Shown: piece after piece, positions 1 to 11,819 of the stretch
Numbering within the stretch: position 1 is the first letter of the stretch
Layout of the letters: every line of letters starts with the position of its first letter
NCBI GenBank assembly: GCA_013399305.1
Contig: VXAI01000021.1
Span: 7,840,794 to 7,904,793, forward strand
Direction: 5' to 3'
Source: Rostratula benghalensis
Lineage: Eukaryota; Chordata; Aves; Charadriiformes; Rostratulidae
Length of the DNA: 64,000 nucleotides
The notes under the pieces: model-generated
Told to the model about the DNA's origin: nothing
The model's input: only the letters and a program-made list of their open reading frames with translations
Database searches by the model: none
Program-made: the position numbers and the translations under genes

Positions 1-3000
1 CCTGTGGCCACCTTCTAATGGAGGAAAATGTTCCAAGCAGCCCATCCCCTCCGATGGTGTCTGCATTGGACTCCTGAGATGTTGGGTGGGATCTGGATCT
101 GGCCCGTGCTCAGCAGTGAGACAAAGGGCTCAGTGCAGCTCACAGGGGCTGTCCCAGGGGAGCGCTCACCTGAGGTGCAGTGAGCTTGAAAGCAGGCTCC
201 TCATCAAGCCAAATTCCCGCTCACTCTCCAAATTTGGCCCCTGGGCACGCGTGGCACTTTGCAATCACCAGGCTGACGTAGCAGTTTGAGTGAGCAGAGG
301 CAACCAGAAATGGAGTTTACCAAAATCAGCTGAAAAGCTTTGCTATGAACGTGACGTGGGAGATGAAAAGTTTGTGCAGGCCTGTCCCCAGACTTTGTGC
401 TAAGGATGTGAAATACCTATTTCAAGCCACAGTCTCATAGAATTCATAGTTCACCATTATCTGAAAAGAATACGCTTTTCTGCTTGCTCATTACTTGGAT
501 TATTTTGCTGAATATGAAAGCTTTTTAAAATTAGCTGTTCATTTTCAAATTGCTAACCAGCTTGATTTCCCACACTTGTCTATTTTTATCACATTTGGAT
601 GGTGCCTATTACTGGGAGCTGGGAGGGCGGAGGTTTAATTTGTGTCATTAATGTTCTAAATAAAGACACCCGCCTGCCACATGGCCAGTGGCTCCACCAG
701 GACGTGATTTACCAGCTCGCTGCCCTGCTGCTGGCAGGGACCAGGTTTGAGCAGCCATGTCTGTGGCTGGGACCCGGGGAAAGGGACCCTGGCGTAGCTG
801 GGGATATGCCTGCAGCTCACATAGGTCCCAGTAGAGCTGCTTGTGGTGGCCTGATGACTCATGCACAGAGGTGGTAGTGCCGTTTTTGACCCATGAAGGT
901 GTTGCCAGTTATGTCCTCCTCACCCAGGGGGTGTGATTTTCATCCTCGGTGCCTTGCCCATGCTGGGTGAGTGGGTCCAAACCAACTCTCAGCATCAGAG
1001 GTGGCACCCGGGGGACTTGGGGAGACCTTTGTGGGGGCTGATGCTTGGCTGCTTTAGTATGTTTTTGGAAATACCGTTAGTCGGGGAGGCTTCCCCACAC
1101 AAGGGCCCTCTGTTAGAGCAACAACTGCCTCCCCCGGGGGGAGACGGGTGGGAGTCTCCTCACTGCAGCTGCTTCTACTTATTTTGAACAAGAAGAGCAA
1201 AACTGTCAGTCCTCCATGCTGCCCATGTGATGTCCAGGATCACCGCCCACTCCTTTGTAGAGTGATGCTCCTCAGTAATGGGCCAGTTTGGGAAGATGGG
1301 GCAGCCTGTGTCCTGCTGGTTGGCAGGAGCAGGGCTCCCTTTGGGGCCCAGCCATTCCCCCATGGGCAAGACAATGAGGCTCTGGCACCCAACAAAGCCT
1401 CGCAGATTTTCTAGCACCTGCACTGTTTTCTAGCTAAACACCCTCTTTACTTTATGTTGCGATTAAAAAAGATGTTCGTTGTGGAAAATGCCTCTTCCTC
1501 AACATCAGTCCAGGGAGAGTTATAGTTTGAAGTTGCACTGACAGTACAGAAAGGCATGACAGATAAAGCCTAAATTTAAAAGCAGGAAAAAACAAACCAC
1601 ACAAGAAGCAGCCTATATAAAATATTTGTTGTGGTCCTCTGTTGATCCTTTCAAGATCCTTCCACAAAGATTCCTGTACTGTGAAGATATTTTATGTGAC
1701 TGGGTACCTCCCCAGGCTTCTCTCTGATACCTGAACAAAAATATTCAAAATAGGAGACTGTTACAGTGGATAACAAGAAGGAGGAGATGAACATACACAG
1801 TTCTTAAACCTGACTTCTTCTGCCCAGCAGTTTCCCAGATACATATGACAGGGAGCTTGAAGGAGGGTGTGTATGGAAAGTAATTCCACAGCTGAGCTCT
1901 TAGAGGAAAACAGATCTATTTATTAATGAGCATTTTTCACCCTAAGGTTTCTAATGGCCAATTAAAAAAGTTCTGTGACCCTCCTTTTGTTTCAGACTCT
2001 TCTCATTTCCAAGAACAGGTGTTTTAAGGATTATTCAGCCTTCCTTTCTTTAAAATCCTCTCTGGGCCTTGGTTGTCAGGATATAAGATCTTTTCTGTTA
2101 GTATTTGTCAGAGTTGGTAAAGAAGAGCACCCATCTACGGTAAATAACATAAAGGCTGTAAATTTTTAGTCTGGGAGATCTGTCTTGTATGTCAGCCGGT
2201 GCTTATGTTTGTGTTTAAAGATTTTTGGTAGTGCAAAAAAGAAGTCATGTCTTTTCAGATCATTGTGGCTGGGGGGAACATACTTAGTAAGGCTTATGAT
2301 GCTCAGTATCTTCTGCGCTGTCTAAACCTTGTGCATGTTCCTTTGCTGTTTTGAAAACATGGTTGTAACAAATATGTAAGGCTATTGCCTTGGCTGCTTG
2401 GTCTGGTTCCTTGTAGAGTTCCTCCTCTCTGTAAGTTAAATTATTCCATCCTGTTGATTCTTCTTGAGCTAGGCTGCAGCTAGACTTCACCTTAAGGGGA
2501 TGTGATCACTTTGCAAAACCACAATCTTGTTAGTCATTCCCCTGCTGGGCTAGATAACGGCTAGAGAAACCCTACCTTGATTCAAGCCAAAGCACTTCAT
2601 AGATGGACTGGGGCTCAACTGGAGCACTTGGCTGGTATTTTGAATAATACAGTCTAGACTTTCAGTGCTTGGTGCTTTTTGTAAAGCTGCTTTTTCTGTC
2701 AAGTGGCTGCCTGGGAATCTGAGCTTTCCTTTAAAAACAGTTTTTTAGCTGTCTTGACTGGGAAGAAAACTGTGAAACTGTGTGAAAGTTTAACTCTTCC
2801 TTTCTCAGCTGCAGCTGAAGGCTGCCTTAAAGGGCAAGGGGAGGCTGGAGTGACCTATGCTGTAACTGTGTATCTGAAACATCTTTAGTACAGAAGGGCG
2901 AACAAGAGATGGCAATGCATCCTTTACATTGCCTTGGAGTCATTGACCTTGCAGTCACTGGCTGCTGCTAAGGGCAACTTGACAATGCTTTTTGCACCAA

Positions 3001-5411
3001 AAAAAAAAAATTGAGGTGCTTAATATATCAACCTACTTAAATATATGCAAGGAAGATAATTCCTGGAAGGAGCTCATTCCCCAATTAAATCAAAATGTGC
3101 ATTTAGAAATATGCAAATGCTTGTCACCTACCATACAGGTGATTGCAGGAACATGGTGATCTCTAAATCTCACTGGATCACACAAGGCTTCTTTTGCAGG
3201 CTACCACCCCTTTGGGCTCCCCATGGGCAGGTACGGAAATGCATCTTCCTGGTTTTGTGCATCTCTTTACTGTCTGCTACTTTTGCTCTTTAGAGAGGCA
3301 TAAAAAGTACCAAGCAGAAGGTTTTGGAAAACTCTTTTCCAAAGCACATTTAGTATGATGTGCCATTGTACCTTTTCTTCTCCCTTCTCCTTGCTATGGC
3401 CTCAGGCTCTTGGCCATTCTGTCAGTTCCTTTTCCCAAACTGTATGGTATTTTTGCACTGTAGAACTTTTCCATCTAATATTACTGAAAAGTAGAGCAGC
3501 TCCATTTTTGCCCATGCCCAACACCTCCAAGTGAATTTGCAGTTCTTTCGCTAGGAGGTACCTGCTGTTACAGCATAAGGGCATAGCCACCACTATGAAC
3601 ACTAATTCCCCAAAGCTGGAGTGAACTGTTTGGATGATGATAAGGAACATGAGAATAGAGAGATATAGAGATTGAGCATTCCCTGGTTTCACCTAGTGAA
3701 CACAAAGACTGTTGTTCACTGCATATGGCAAGTACCTTGTGGGCAGGACATGTTGCAGAACTAATGTCCAGCCAAAATACAAGTTTTTTTGGTGTGAAAT
3801 TAGGTAACTGGCTGCTCCTTTTGCATACAGCAATCCCTCATTTGTGAGCAGAAATGTTGATTGTTTGTGTAGCTGTTCCCTCACTCAAAATTTACCTCTT
3901 GAAGTTTGTCCTGAAGAGACCTGCAGAAGAGTTACAAACCTCACATCACCTTTACAGTGGTGTGTTGCAGGGAACCTGGCACACAGTCCAAACCAAAACA
4001 AAAAGGGAATCAGAGAGAACACAGCTCTACTCTGAAGCATGTTGATATTTCACATTCTAGTACCCATTTAGCAAACAAACCATAGAAGGGACGGGAGCCA
4101 TGAAACATTTGAAACAAAGGGTGTAAAACAAGGTTCACAGGGAAGACAGAAGGAGAGGGAAAATGAAGGTCCAGTCTGACTAATTGTGTTCAATATTCTA
4201 AAACACCCTTCATAGGCATGCTACTTCAAAACTTCCCCATCTCTCCCCTGCAACACCAAACTGAAAAAAAGCTTGGGTCCCTGGCTGACATAATAACTTT
4301 CTGCACTCCCCAGCTATGTACTCATCCACTTTAAAATAACTTGGTAGGTGACAAGTTATTTTCTTAACCTCTGTGCTTTCAGCTTACTGCTAAATCAGTT
4401 TTCTCATTTTCTGCACACAGGCTGAATGCAAGTAACTCCATAATTTAGGACTTGTTGAACAAGTATATTTAAGTTATTACAACTCATGGAGAAGTAACAT
4501 AATATGCAGTGAAAATAAACAAGGCACCACATAAAACTGTGTTATCTTCCATGTCAGCAATATTTAGGAAGGAAATTATTTGGAAAGAAAATGTTAGTTT
4601 GTATTAGGTAGCATAATGTGTGACTGAAGAAGAGTCAAATAGCCATTTTAGAAACTTGGAAGTACTATACATTTCCAAGAGAAATAAAACCCTAAATGAC
4701 AAACCACCATGCTGATCAGCTGCACTGCAGGTGGAACTTAGGCACTGCAGGGTGACCGCTCTTCTGCATAGAGTTAAGGGTGTGACTGATAACTGGCTGA
4801 AATGGGACAGTGATTTCCATCAGTGGAGGAGGCAGAGTGCATCCTGGCAGAAAGGATTTTGCAGTCCTCCTCATAGAGCAAAAATTTGGAGAAAAGCTAA
4901 TGTGAACCTGTAGCATCTGGGTGATTGGCGTTTCAGCTTGGGTGGCACATGACCTTCTCAAGAGCAGCTGCTCCTCCCGTCAGAGGCCCAGGTGGCCCAG
5001 TGTGGGGCAAGTGCCACCTGGCACAGTCAGAAGCAAAACCAGAGGAGCTCAGATCTTGTGTCAGGCCTTGGGATGGGAGGTTCTCTATTGAGAGATTGTC
5101 CTGGGCACCACCACTGACCAAGGAGGTGCCTCTTTGCTTGCAACAGCTGCAGGACTTCAGTGGGAAAACACTGAACCCGTAGCCCTCCTCACTTAGTTCA
5201 CGTGGAACATGAAGTTTCTGTTAAGGAGAGGGAAGAGAACTACTGATGAACAATGAAAAGCACTGATAAATATTTTGCACGGGAAAAGTGGAGTAGGTGT
5301 AAGAAAACAAGCCTCATATGCATGGAACTTAAAAGTTTAAATGTGTTATTTTAATGCTGTTTACGGATATGATGCCACTTGTCTCTTACAATAAATTTTT
5401 CTTTGTTTCAG
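1..5411 (+). other. TEAD1: TEAD1 intron upstream of first visible exon (3' part)
   Basis: I find no coding exon here. In particular, the exon that should precede position 5412 (TEA-domain start ending in G-K-M-Y) is not present, so the window opens inside that intron. The acceptor is a T-rich tract ending in tttcag at 5406-5411. The stretch at about 450-720 is AT-rich with TAAT motifs and looks non-repetitive, but nothing shows a function. Short open frames such as the antisense one at 2284-2490 have no recognisable domain. Confidence 0.85.
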
Positions 5412-5476
5412 GTAGGAATGAATTGATAGCCAGATACATCAAACTTAGAACAGGGAAGACACGGACCAGGAAGCAG
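5412..5476 (+). CDS. TEAD1: TEAD1 exon: middle of TEA DNA-binding domain
   Basis: The exon begins in phase with two bases completing a glycine codon, then reads R-N-E-L-I-A-R-Y-I-K-L-R-T-G-K-T-R-T-R-K-Q. This matches human TEAD1 residues 69-89: helix 2 of the TEA homeodomain-like fold and the basic loop before helix 3. The acceptor is tttcag and the donor is cag|gtaaaa. It is 65 nt long (2 + 21 codons) and ends in phase 0, so either of the two following 63-nt exons can join it without a frameshift. The K-T-R-T-R-K segment is basic and belongs to the DNA-contacting and nuclear-localising part of the family. Confidence 0.97.
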
Positions 5477-8268
5477 GTAAAATATCCTAATGGGGAAGTA
5501 TGCATGTCACTGAATGACAAAACATGGCATTTTTGGCTGCAGTGGCTGTCTGTGCTTCAGCTCTGATGAGATGATGTATTGACTTCACTGTTCCAGTTAA
5601 ATACATGCTGTTTAGAAAATATTTAAAACTTTGTTATATTTATATTTGGCATCATTTCAGTGGCAGTTTGAGAATGCATTTTTTATTAACCTATGTGTAC
5701 ATGAAGCTATTATCCCCCTGTATTTGGGAAAAAAAAACCCCACCCCAAAACTTCAAAAGCTAAAGCAGAAGCATAAAGCTTTGTGCTTTATTTCTCTATA
5801 AGGACAATTACGAAATACAATAATTATTTTGAGATGGTGAATAATGGAACTTCTAAAAGTCCAGCCAATTCACCTGTATAATACAGGTTATGATCCTTGG
5901 ATATGAGAGGTAAATGAATAAAAAATACCTGGCAGGACTGATCCTAATCATGCTCTCAGCTCACAGGCCATACTTGCTACAGGAAAAAAATAATTAAAAA
6001 ATTCACCCGAGAGCCTTCAGGCTCCTGGTTTGTGACCACGGTAAGATTTCATTCATCAAAGAGTCAGAATAAACCTCTAACCAGTCTTAAGTCTTTTTCA
6101 GATGATTATCACATAACCATTAACTTCTCTCATGTGACTAAATCCTTTAATTTATAATATCCACAGTGATCAGCAGCCTCACAGAAGGCGCACGCTCTGT
6201 GTAGACGATGCAGCGGTTACTAAACCCTAGCGCTGTTCCGAAGTGCTTTGCAAAGTGCAGAGTCCCCTCACTTCCTCTACCATCAAGAGTGAGGTTTCCC
6301 TTCTCCCCATCCATACGTGTGTCGAAGGGGAAGGCAGAGGCTCGTGCACTTGCATGCTCCACGTGTTTTGTAACGCAGGGGAAGGTGGCGCTGAGTCAGC
6401 ACACACCAAGATGGCCCGCTGCCAGCGCTCGGATTTAAAGCACTTTGGACAGGGGTGATATTTTGCCCTGGGTGGTGTCCTTTGTCAGTTAGGAAGAAAA
6501 CATATGTACAAGGGATGAAAGAAGACTTGAGAAAGGATGGAAACTGTAGCACGTGGAGAAGAAACAAACAAAAGATTGGCAAAGAAAGCTGAAACAAAAG
6601 ACAAAGTCCCAAGTTTAATCCCTGCTATGCCCATGTGAGCTGCAGGAGTTGGAGGTTGTGCTGGGGTCTTAAAACTGCCTCAGGAGTCCAAATGCGGACC
6701 TTGGGGCTAGATCCTTGGCCAGAGTGTGCTGGTACAGCTGCAGTGAAACCAAGAGGGCTATGATGGCTGAAAATATGCCTCCCTACTTGCACATCCTTCT
6801 ATAGCAATTCATAAATCACTTTAGACTTACTGTCTAGAAAGGGTTGATTTTCTTCACTTTTGAGTTTCAACTGAGGAATTAAATGTTATGATTGTGCTTC
6901 TTATGTAACCTTTAACACCACTAATACCTCACTGAAAGCAAAACAAATGAACACGTGTGAAAACTTGGTCTACTTGTTTGGGTACAAAATTGCTCAGTAA
7001 ACAATAGTATAACTCTGAGTTACTGCAGACTGGTTCCTTAGCTGCTTCCCAAAGAAGTCTCTGAAGGTGGCCTTCAGGGGCTATGCTCATTTATGCATTA
7101 CTGTTTGCTTCCCTACTAACAATACAGGCTTTTTGGTACTATTGTCATGGATTAGTTTTATAAAGGGAGCAAATCATGCTTTGTTTCTCCTTTTCTTTTA
7201 CTTTGTTCTTTCCAGACAGGAATTGTAACTAACTTTGGAAAAATGTATACTTGATACAGTATACCCTGGGTCAAATAAGAATAAGAGACTTCTCTTTAGT
7301 GGTTTTTACCATCACTGCAGGTTTTAAACCTTCACACAGAGGGCTGTAGGATGCTGAGCACAACCAAGCAATGCTGGGCAGCATTATTAAGCCCTCATCA
7401 TCAACAGCATGGATTTCACTATGTGCCTGAATAAACAGGAGCGTTAATTTGAGCCCAGACCCTTCACTGGACAGACAACAACTTCTGACCAATAACAGCT
7501 CTAGTGCAGGACTGGGTTTACACAAATTTCTTACCAAAATGTAGTACCAACAGGCCAAACCTGGACATCACTCAAGTCGATGTCAATTTACTGGTCCCCA
7601 CTTACATGAGTGTTTTGTGGGCAGACTTGATTTTGAGATTACTGAGGAAGCCAACCCAGGTTCCAGGACCTATGTTGAGCCAGTGTTTTATTGTTTGTTC
7701 CAGAATAGAGACCATTTCAGTGGGGTCAAAATGCAGCCTGAGGCTCCTCACTGAAGCTGCAAAACACAATAAATAATGGATAAAACTTCTTGGTGCCAAG
7801 TTATGTCTCAAGTCTAGTGGCAAATGGTCAGTGGGCATCTGCATCCCCGGCAGATGGGGTAGAAATCCTGTTGGCTCCCGGCGCGAGAGCGCGGGGCCTG
7901 GCTGTGGATGGGATCGGTACCAAAGCACGTGGGCTGCGTCCAACAGCGAACTGTGTCTTCTATCTTGTAGCTGAATGCACAACCTGGTGGGTTACGCTTT
8001 TTTTTTTTTTTTTCCTTTTTTTCCCCCTTAATCAAGTCACTGCAGTGATGACCTGTATTGTTAAGCCTCGGTGCTAAGAGCTTGGTATCTGGCTGGGAAT
8101 GTGGTATCTTTAACAGCAGAGCTTACTGAAGATGCAAATAACTTCCTCCCCTCAGAAAAGTTGCTTTTTTAAAAAAAAGAACAAAAATAGACATTTAAAA
8201 TTTGATTTGCTTTTTGTTTTTCTTTTGTTTGTTGTTTTTTTTTTTCCCTATAAATCTGAACAATGTAG
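5477..8268 (+). other. TEAD1: TEAD1 intron
   Basis: This 2.8-kb intron has no exon or recognisable repeat that I can support apart from homopolymer T runs, for example near 7998-8013 and 8230-8245. The end is unusual. A strong U-rich tract (about 8205-8248) is followed by some 18 A-rich bases before the AG at 8267-8268, which should make this acceptor weaker than the one in front of the exon at 8420. Confidence 0.8.
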
Positions 8269-8331
8269 GTGTCTAGTCACATACAGGTCTTAGCAAGAAA
8301 GAAAGTTCGAGAAATTCAAGCCGCCATTAAG
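8269..8331 (+). CDS. TEAD1: TEAD1 alternative recognition-helix exon, V-R-E-I-Q-A-A-I-K form
   Basis: This 63-nt, phase 0-0 exon encodes V-S-S-H-I-Q-V-L-A-R-K-K-V-R-E and then I-Q-A-A-I-K. The first ten residues are identical to the exon at 8420-8482; the second half is closer to the TEAD3-type sequence. Borders are gtag|gtgtct and aag|gtacgt. The exon supplies helix 3 of the TEA domain, which lies in the DNA major groove. Compared with the other version, residue 13 is V (codon 8305-8307) instead of S, so the R-R-K-S site known as the PKA target S102 in human TEF-1 is absent. The intact frame, the splice sites and substitutions concentrated in the 3' half argue for a used alternative exon, not a decayed copy. 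Use in transcripts is inferred. Confidence 0.85.
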
Positions 8332-8419
8332 GTACGTTTGGCTTGCCCAGTTGTAGGGGGCTTTTCATCTCCATGGTTACAGGCTTTTCCTTTGTTTCCT
8401 CCCTTCCCCTACCCTGCAG
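8332..8419 (+). other. TEAD1: 88-nt spacer intron between the two alternative exons
   Basis: It starts gtacgt and ends in a long pyrimidine tract plus ctgcag. The best branch-point candidate is the A at 8379 in ggttac, 47 nt from the upstream donor. There is no A from 8382 to 8410, and the A at 8411 is only 8 nt before the AG. Every plausible lariat A is therefore within about 50 nt of the donor, a spacing known from alpha-tropomyosin to block joining of adjacent exons. Confidence 0.75.
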
Positions 8420-8482
8420 GTGTCTAGTCACATTCAGGTTCTTGCCAGAAGGAAATCTCGTGATTTTCATTCCAAGCTGAAG
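8420..8482 (+). CDS. TEAD1: TEAD1 canonical recognition-helix exon, S-R-D-F-H-S-K-L-K form
   Basis: This 63-nt, phase 0-0 exon encodes V-S-S-H-I-Q-V-L-A-R-R-K-S-R-D and then F-H-S-K-L-K, identical to human TEAD1 residues 90-110. It holds helix 3, the recognition helix of the TEA domain. The serine at codon 8456-8458 corresponds to S102 in the R-R-K-S motif, reported as a PKA site whose phosphorylation lowers DNA binding. The S-S pair after the first valine includes S91, reported as a PKC site. The acceptor is strong (a 30-nt pyrimidine tract, then ctgcag) and the donor is aag|gtatgc. An RBFOX-type TGCATG lies 112 nt downstream. Confidence 0.97.
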
Positions 8483-8593
8483 GTATGCGCTTTTCTGCTT
8501 TTGGGCTTGTGGTTGCTATGCCTGTCCCTTCCTCCTCCTCCCCGCGGTGATGGGCGAGCGCCTGGTGCTGCTGTGCCTGTAACCTGGTTTTCC

Positions 8594-8599
8594 TGCATG
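8594..8599 (+). promoter_or_regulatory. RBFOX-type splicing motif TGCATG
   Basis: This is an exact TGCATG hexamer 112 nt downstream of the exon at 8420-8482. RBFOX proteins bind (U)GCAUG and usually promote inclusion of an exon when the motif is downstream. Muscle, heart and neurons express RBFOX, and TEAD1 acts in muscle and heart, which fits tissue-specific choice of this exon. A single hexamer can occur by chance, so this is a candidate only. Confidence 0.4.
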
Positions 8600-9849
8600 T
8601 GGTAGCTGTCTGCGTCTCTTTGTGTTTAATCTCCGGTTTCTGCACTAGCATTCACATTAAAAACATTGTTTTAACACTGTCCAAATGCAAAGTGAACTAC
8701 TCTTTGTAACAGCTCAGCACCTAAGCCTGATTTTTAACCCGTTACTCTATTTTTATTGGGGTTTTTTTTTTTTTAAACAGTTGAGTGCTAGGGGTGTATT
8801 TAAATACACGGGGCTTTTATGCAGTTGTGTAGACGCTTTTCCTTTTTGGCTTTTTCCAGAAGGGTAATTGGGGTAATTGTTTTCCATTCCCAATTGTTTT
8901 TTTGTTTGTACTTTTGAAATGCTATCAAAAATACCTGAAATAGATTGTTTATTCAAAGTCCCAGAGAGCACAGCTTATCAAAATTGCTCAAACTGTAAGG
9001 TGTTTCTAGAATACAATCTAGTATCACCTCAAGTTACATACAATTTACAAGATTCCCGTAAATTTTATTTTTTAACGTAAAATATCAACATTTAATCTTT
9101 GGAGAGCCTCAGTCAGAGTCCTGTTCTGGGACTATTAAGTATGTTTACTTAATCTGACTTGGTAAATTGTACATGTCCCTGTTTTCCCTGGTTTCCATAA
9201 AATATATTCTAAGGCTAAAAAGAAACTCTTGGAAATGCATAATAGGGGTTTCTTGGATTGCTTATTTTTTTCAAGTTTTCCAGTGGAGATCTTGGGACCC
9301 TTTTTGTTTTGTTTTCATGTTACTCGAAGTGGAAGAGGGGGTGGTTTTTTGCAGTTTTTGCTGTTAATTTTTTAAAAATTTTTTAATCAAAAGTGAAGGA
9401 ACTTGTAAATCTTTTACTTTCCTCCTTTTTTCCTTTTTGTCAATCTTTCCCCCCCCTCCCTCACCCCCGGGGGAGAACAAATCACGTTTTTGTTCTAACT
9501 GAAAAGCAAAATGTTTCAGAAAGTAATTTCACAATACTAGGCGGTGAGCGCTGCGGATGCTTACCACGATCCTGGAACTGCAGCGTATGAATAACAGCCT
9601 GGCTTTGTAACAGGCCTCCTTGACAGAAGCACTGGGTTTTTCGTCCGCAGTGGGCAGCATGCTGGCAAGCTTGTATGGCTGTTGGTGGCTGGCTTTTTAG
9701 CTGCACTGGCTGAGCAGTTGGGGTTCGTAAAGAACAACTAAGAAAACCTAAACATACTGCTTTTTAACCGAGGGTGCAATAATACAGAGATATGTAGCAT
9801 TTTAAGCTTAAATTGTCAATCCTTGATGCCTAAAATTAAGTAAGTAGGT

Positions 9850-10010
9850 GGCCTTACTTTCAGAGGTGCTCAGCAGCTCTCAGGGAGCTTAATAGGACTG
9901 GTAGGTGCTGAGGGCTACAAAAATTAGGAAGCCCACTTAGATTCCAAAATATAGGCCTAGGAGACTAACAAAAATATTGAATTTGCTGTTCCAAAAGACT
10001 TAATTTTCTG
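9850..10010. repeat. Ancient sauropsid-type dispersed repeat, degenerate
   Basis: The run contains ttcagaggtgctcagcagct, then agggagcttaataggactgg, then aggtgctgagggc, and later cccacttagattcc with aggcctaggagactaac. I recognise this order from a dispersed, partly palindromic repeat common in turtle, crocodilian and bird DNA ('tttcagaggtgctgagca ... gctcccattgaagtc ... tgctcagcacctctga ... cacttagatgcct ... taggcacctaac'). I have no firm name for it. The copy is old and heavily mutated. Confidence 0.4.
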
Positions 10011-11794
10011 AATGCCCAAAATAGCTTAAAATATGAAGACACTTATAAAGCACAAAATAAAGTACTGCACCTGCTGTCTGATTTTTACTGAAGCTTTCCA
10101 AAGATGAAAGAAGCTAGCTAAACCCTAGTAATATTTGAGAACTCTAGCCTAGATGCCATTTGCAGTGAAGACAGATCCAGAGGGATTTTTAATTTTAAGG
10201 AGTCGCCTGAAGAAGGGAAGATGTGTTAGGACAACAAATTATTTTGTAAGGGCTTCAGACTTTGCTGGTCCTTCCAACCCATCAGTGGGTTGCAGCTCCC
10301 TCAGAGCTGAGTAGAAAGTGGGAGAGCTGCCATTTCAGTGCAAGGAATTCATTGCTTCAGGAAGAGTCTCTCACCTGCATGGCCCCAGTGCTATGCAGGG
10401 GCATTTGCTTCCACTCTACAACTGTGTGGTGAAGACGGAGCACACACTAATGAGAGCAGTTTGCTGGCCTCTAGACTCTGGGTCCAGGACTGCTCCTATC
10501 CTGCCTCTAGGATTTAGCTTCCTCAGCAGCCCCGACATAGCCTTGGTGCCTTCTTCATGGGTTCCAGCTAGAGGAGTGCCCAGAAAGGGTGGAGGAACCA
10601 GCCTCTCCCCATCTCCCTCCTCTTTCTTGCCATCCTTGGTCTCAGCAAATGAGGTGCCATGGGACAACTTCAGCCCTCTTGCACAAGCCTATTCCAGAGA
10701 AGTTGCAACCTCTCACAGACCTTTTTCTCCCCACATGGAAGAGGTGAAACTGATGCAAGAAGGTGCCACAAGGGATCTGCCTTTATGAGAAAGAGAGCTT
10801 TTTCTGCCAGGGAGCTGCAATTACTCCACAGAAGAGGAAGAAGGCACTGATTTGGGAACTGAGAAGGAATCTGCAGCCCACCAACATTTTGTTAGTGGTA
10901 CTGCCCATTTTTCCTATTATTCCTGTATTGAACCATCTGTATGGTCCAATGTCCTTTGAAAACTGCCTGAGAAGGATATCACTGATGTGAAAGTAAGACA
11001 AAGTGAACACATTTTGGCCTCTCTGAGTGCCCATTGTTTCAATGAGATAAGTTTTGGCAGCAGCCTGGACTTACTCCATCGATCTGCTCAGGAAAATGGC
11101 AGACTCTTGTTCTCCTGGAGTGGATGCTGCCCACGTTTATCAGTGAAGGGGTGATCAAGAAGATAGCAAGGGGGAACACTGCGTCTGACCTGGGCCAATC
11201 TTGCCATTTTAACAATGAGTTGGCTTTTGCAATTACTCTGTAAAACCCATGCTTGGTGGCTTTCAGGGGAGCAGTTACAACTTAGGAAAAAACACATCCA
11301 TGTGATGTCAAGTTTCCTACCTGCAGCACAAGGGGCAAGCACTCTGTGGATTAATGCAGAGGTCCTACATGCCAGTCCATAACAATGCGTTCAGTCAGCA
11401 CTGACCTGAGGCCATCTCCATCTCCCATGTTTCTTCCTCTTAGCACCAGATGTCCCCTTTGTCCACCTCCCATGCATACACAGGGTAGGGCATGACAGAG
11501 AAGCTGATCCTTCCCTGTGTGCCAGCACTGCTTTAGTTGAAATTAGAGATCTTTACGTCTCACCTTGGTCTCAACTCTACTCATGGTGAGGAGAGGACTT
11601 GGATGAGTCTTTCTGTGTTAATCTTCTGCAAAAATCAAAATGGATGGAAGGATTTCAGAGCTATTTGAACCCATTGCAGTGGATTGAGTATTACTGAAGC
11701 TTACCTAACAGATTGAAATCTCACTTGCATGCCATAAAATCTACTTGTTCCAGCAAAGACTCTTTTCTTTGATGATAAGTGCTTACAGCCGCTC

Positions 11795-11819
11795 TGGATG
11801 GATGGATGGATGGATGGAT
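11795..11819 (+). repeat. (TGGA)6 microsatellite
   Basis: Six uninterrupted TGGA units followed by tc. It is a simple tandem repeat inside an intron with no sign of coding or other role. Confidence 0.95.

Noticed and set aside
228..237. Perfect CArG box CCAAATTTGG (SRF site)
   Set aside because: About four CC(A/T)6GG matches are expected by chance in 64 kb. No supporting cluster of muscle sites nearby.
2284..2490. Antisense open frame with an acidic, soluble-looking translation
   Set aside because: Only 68 residues, no recognisable domain, no splice-consistent borders or start context. Likely chance.
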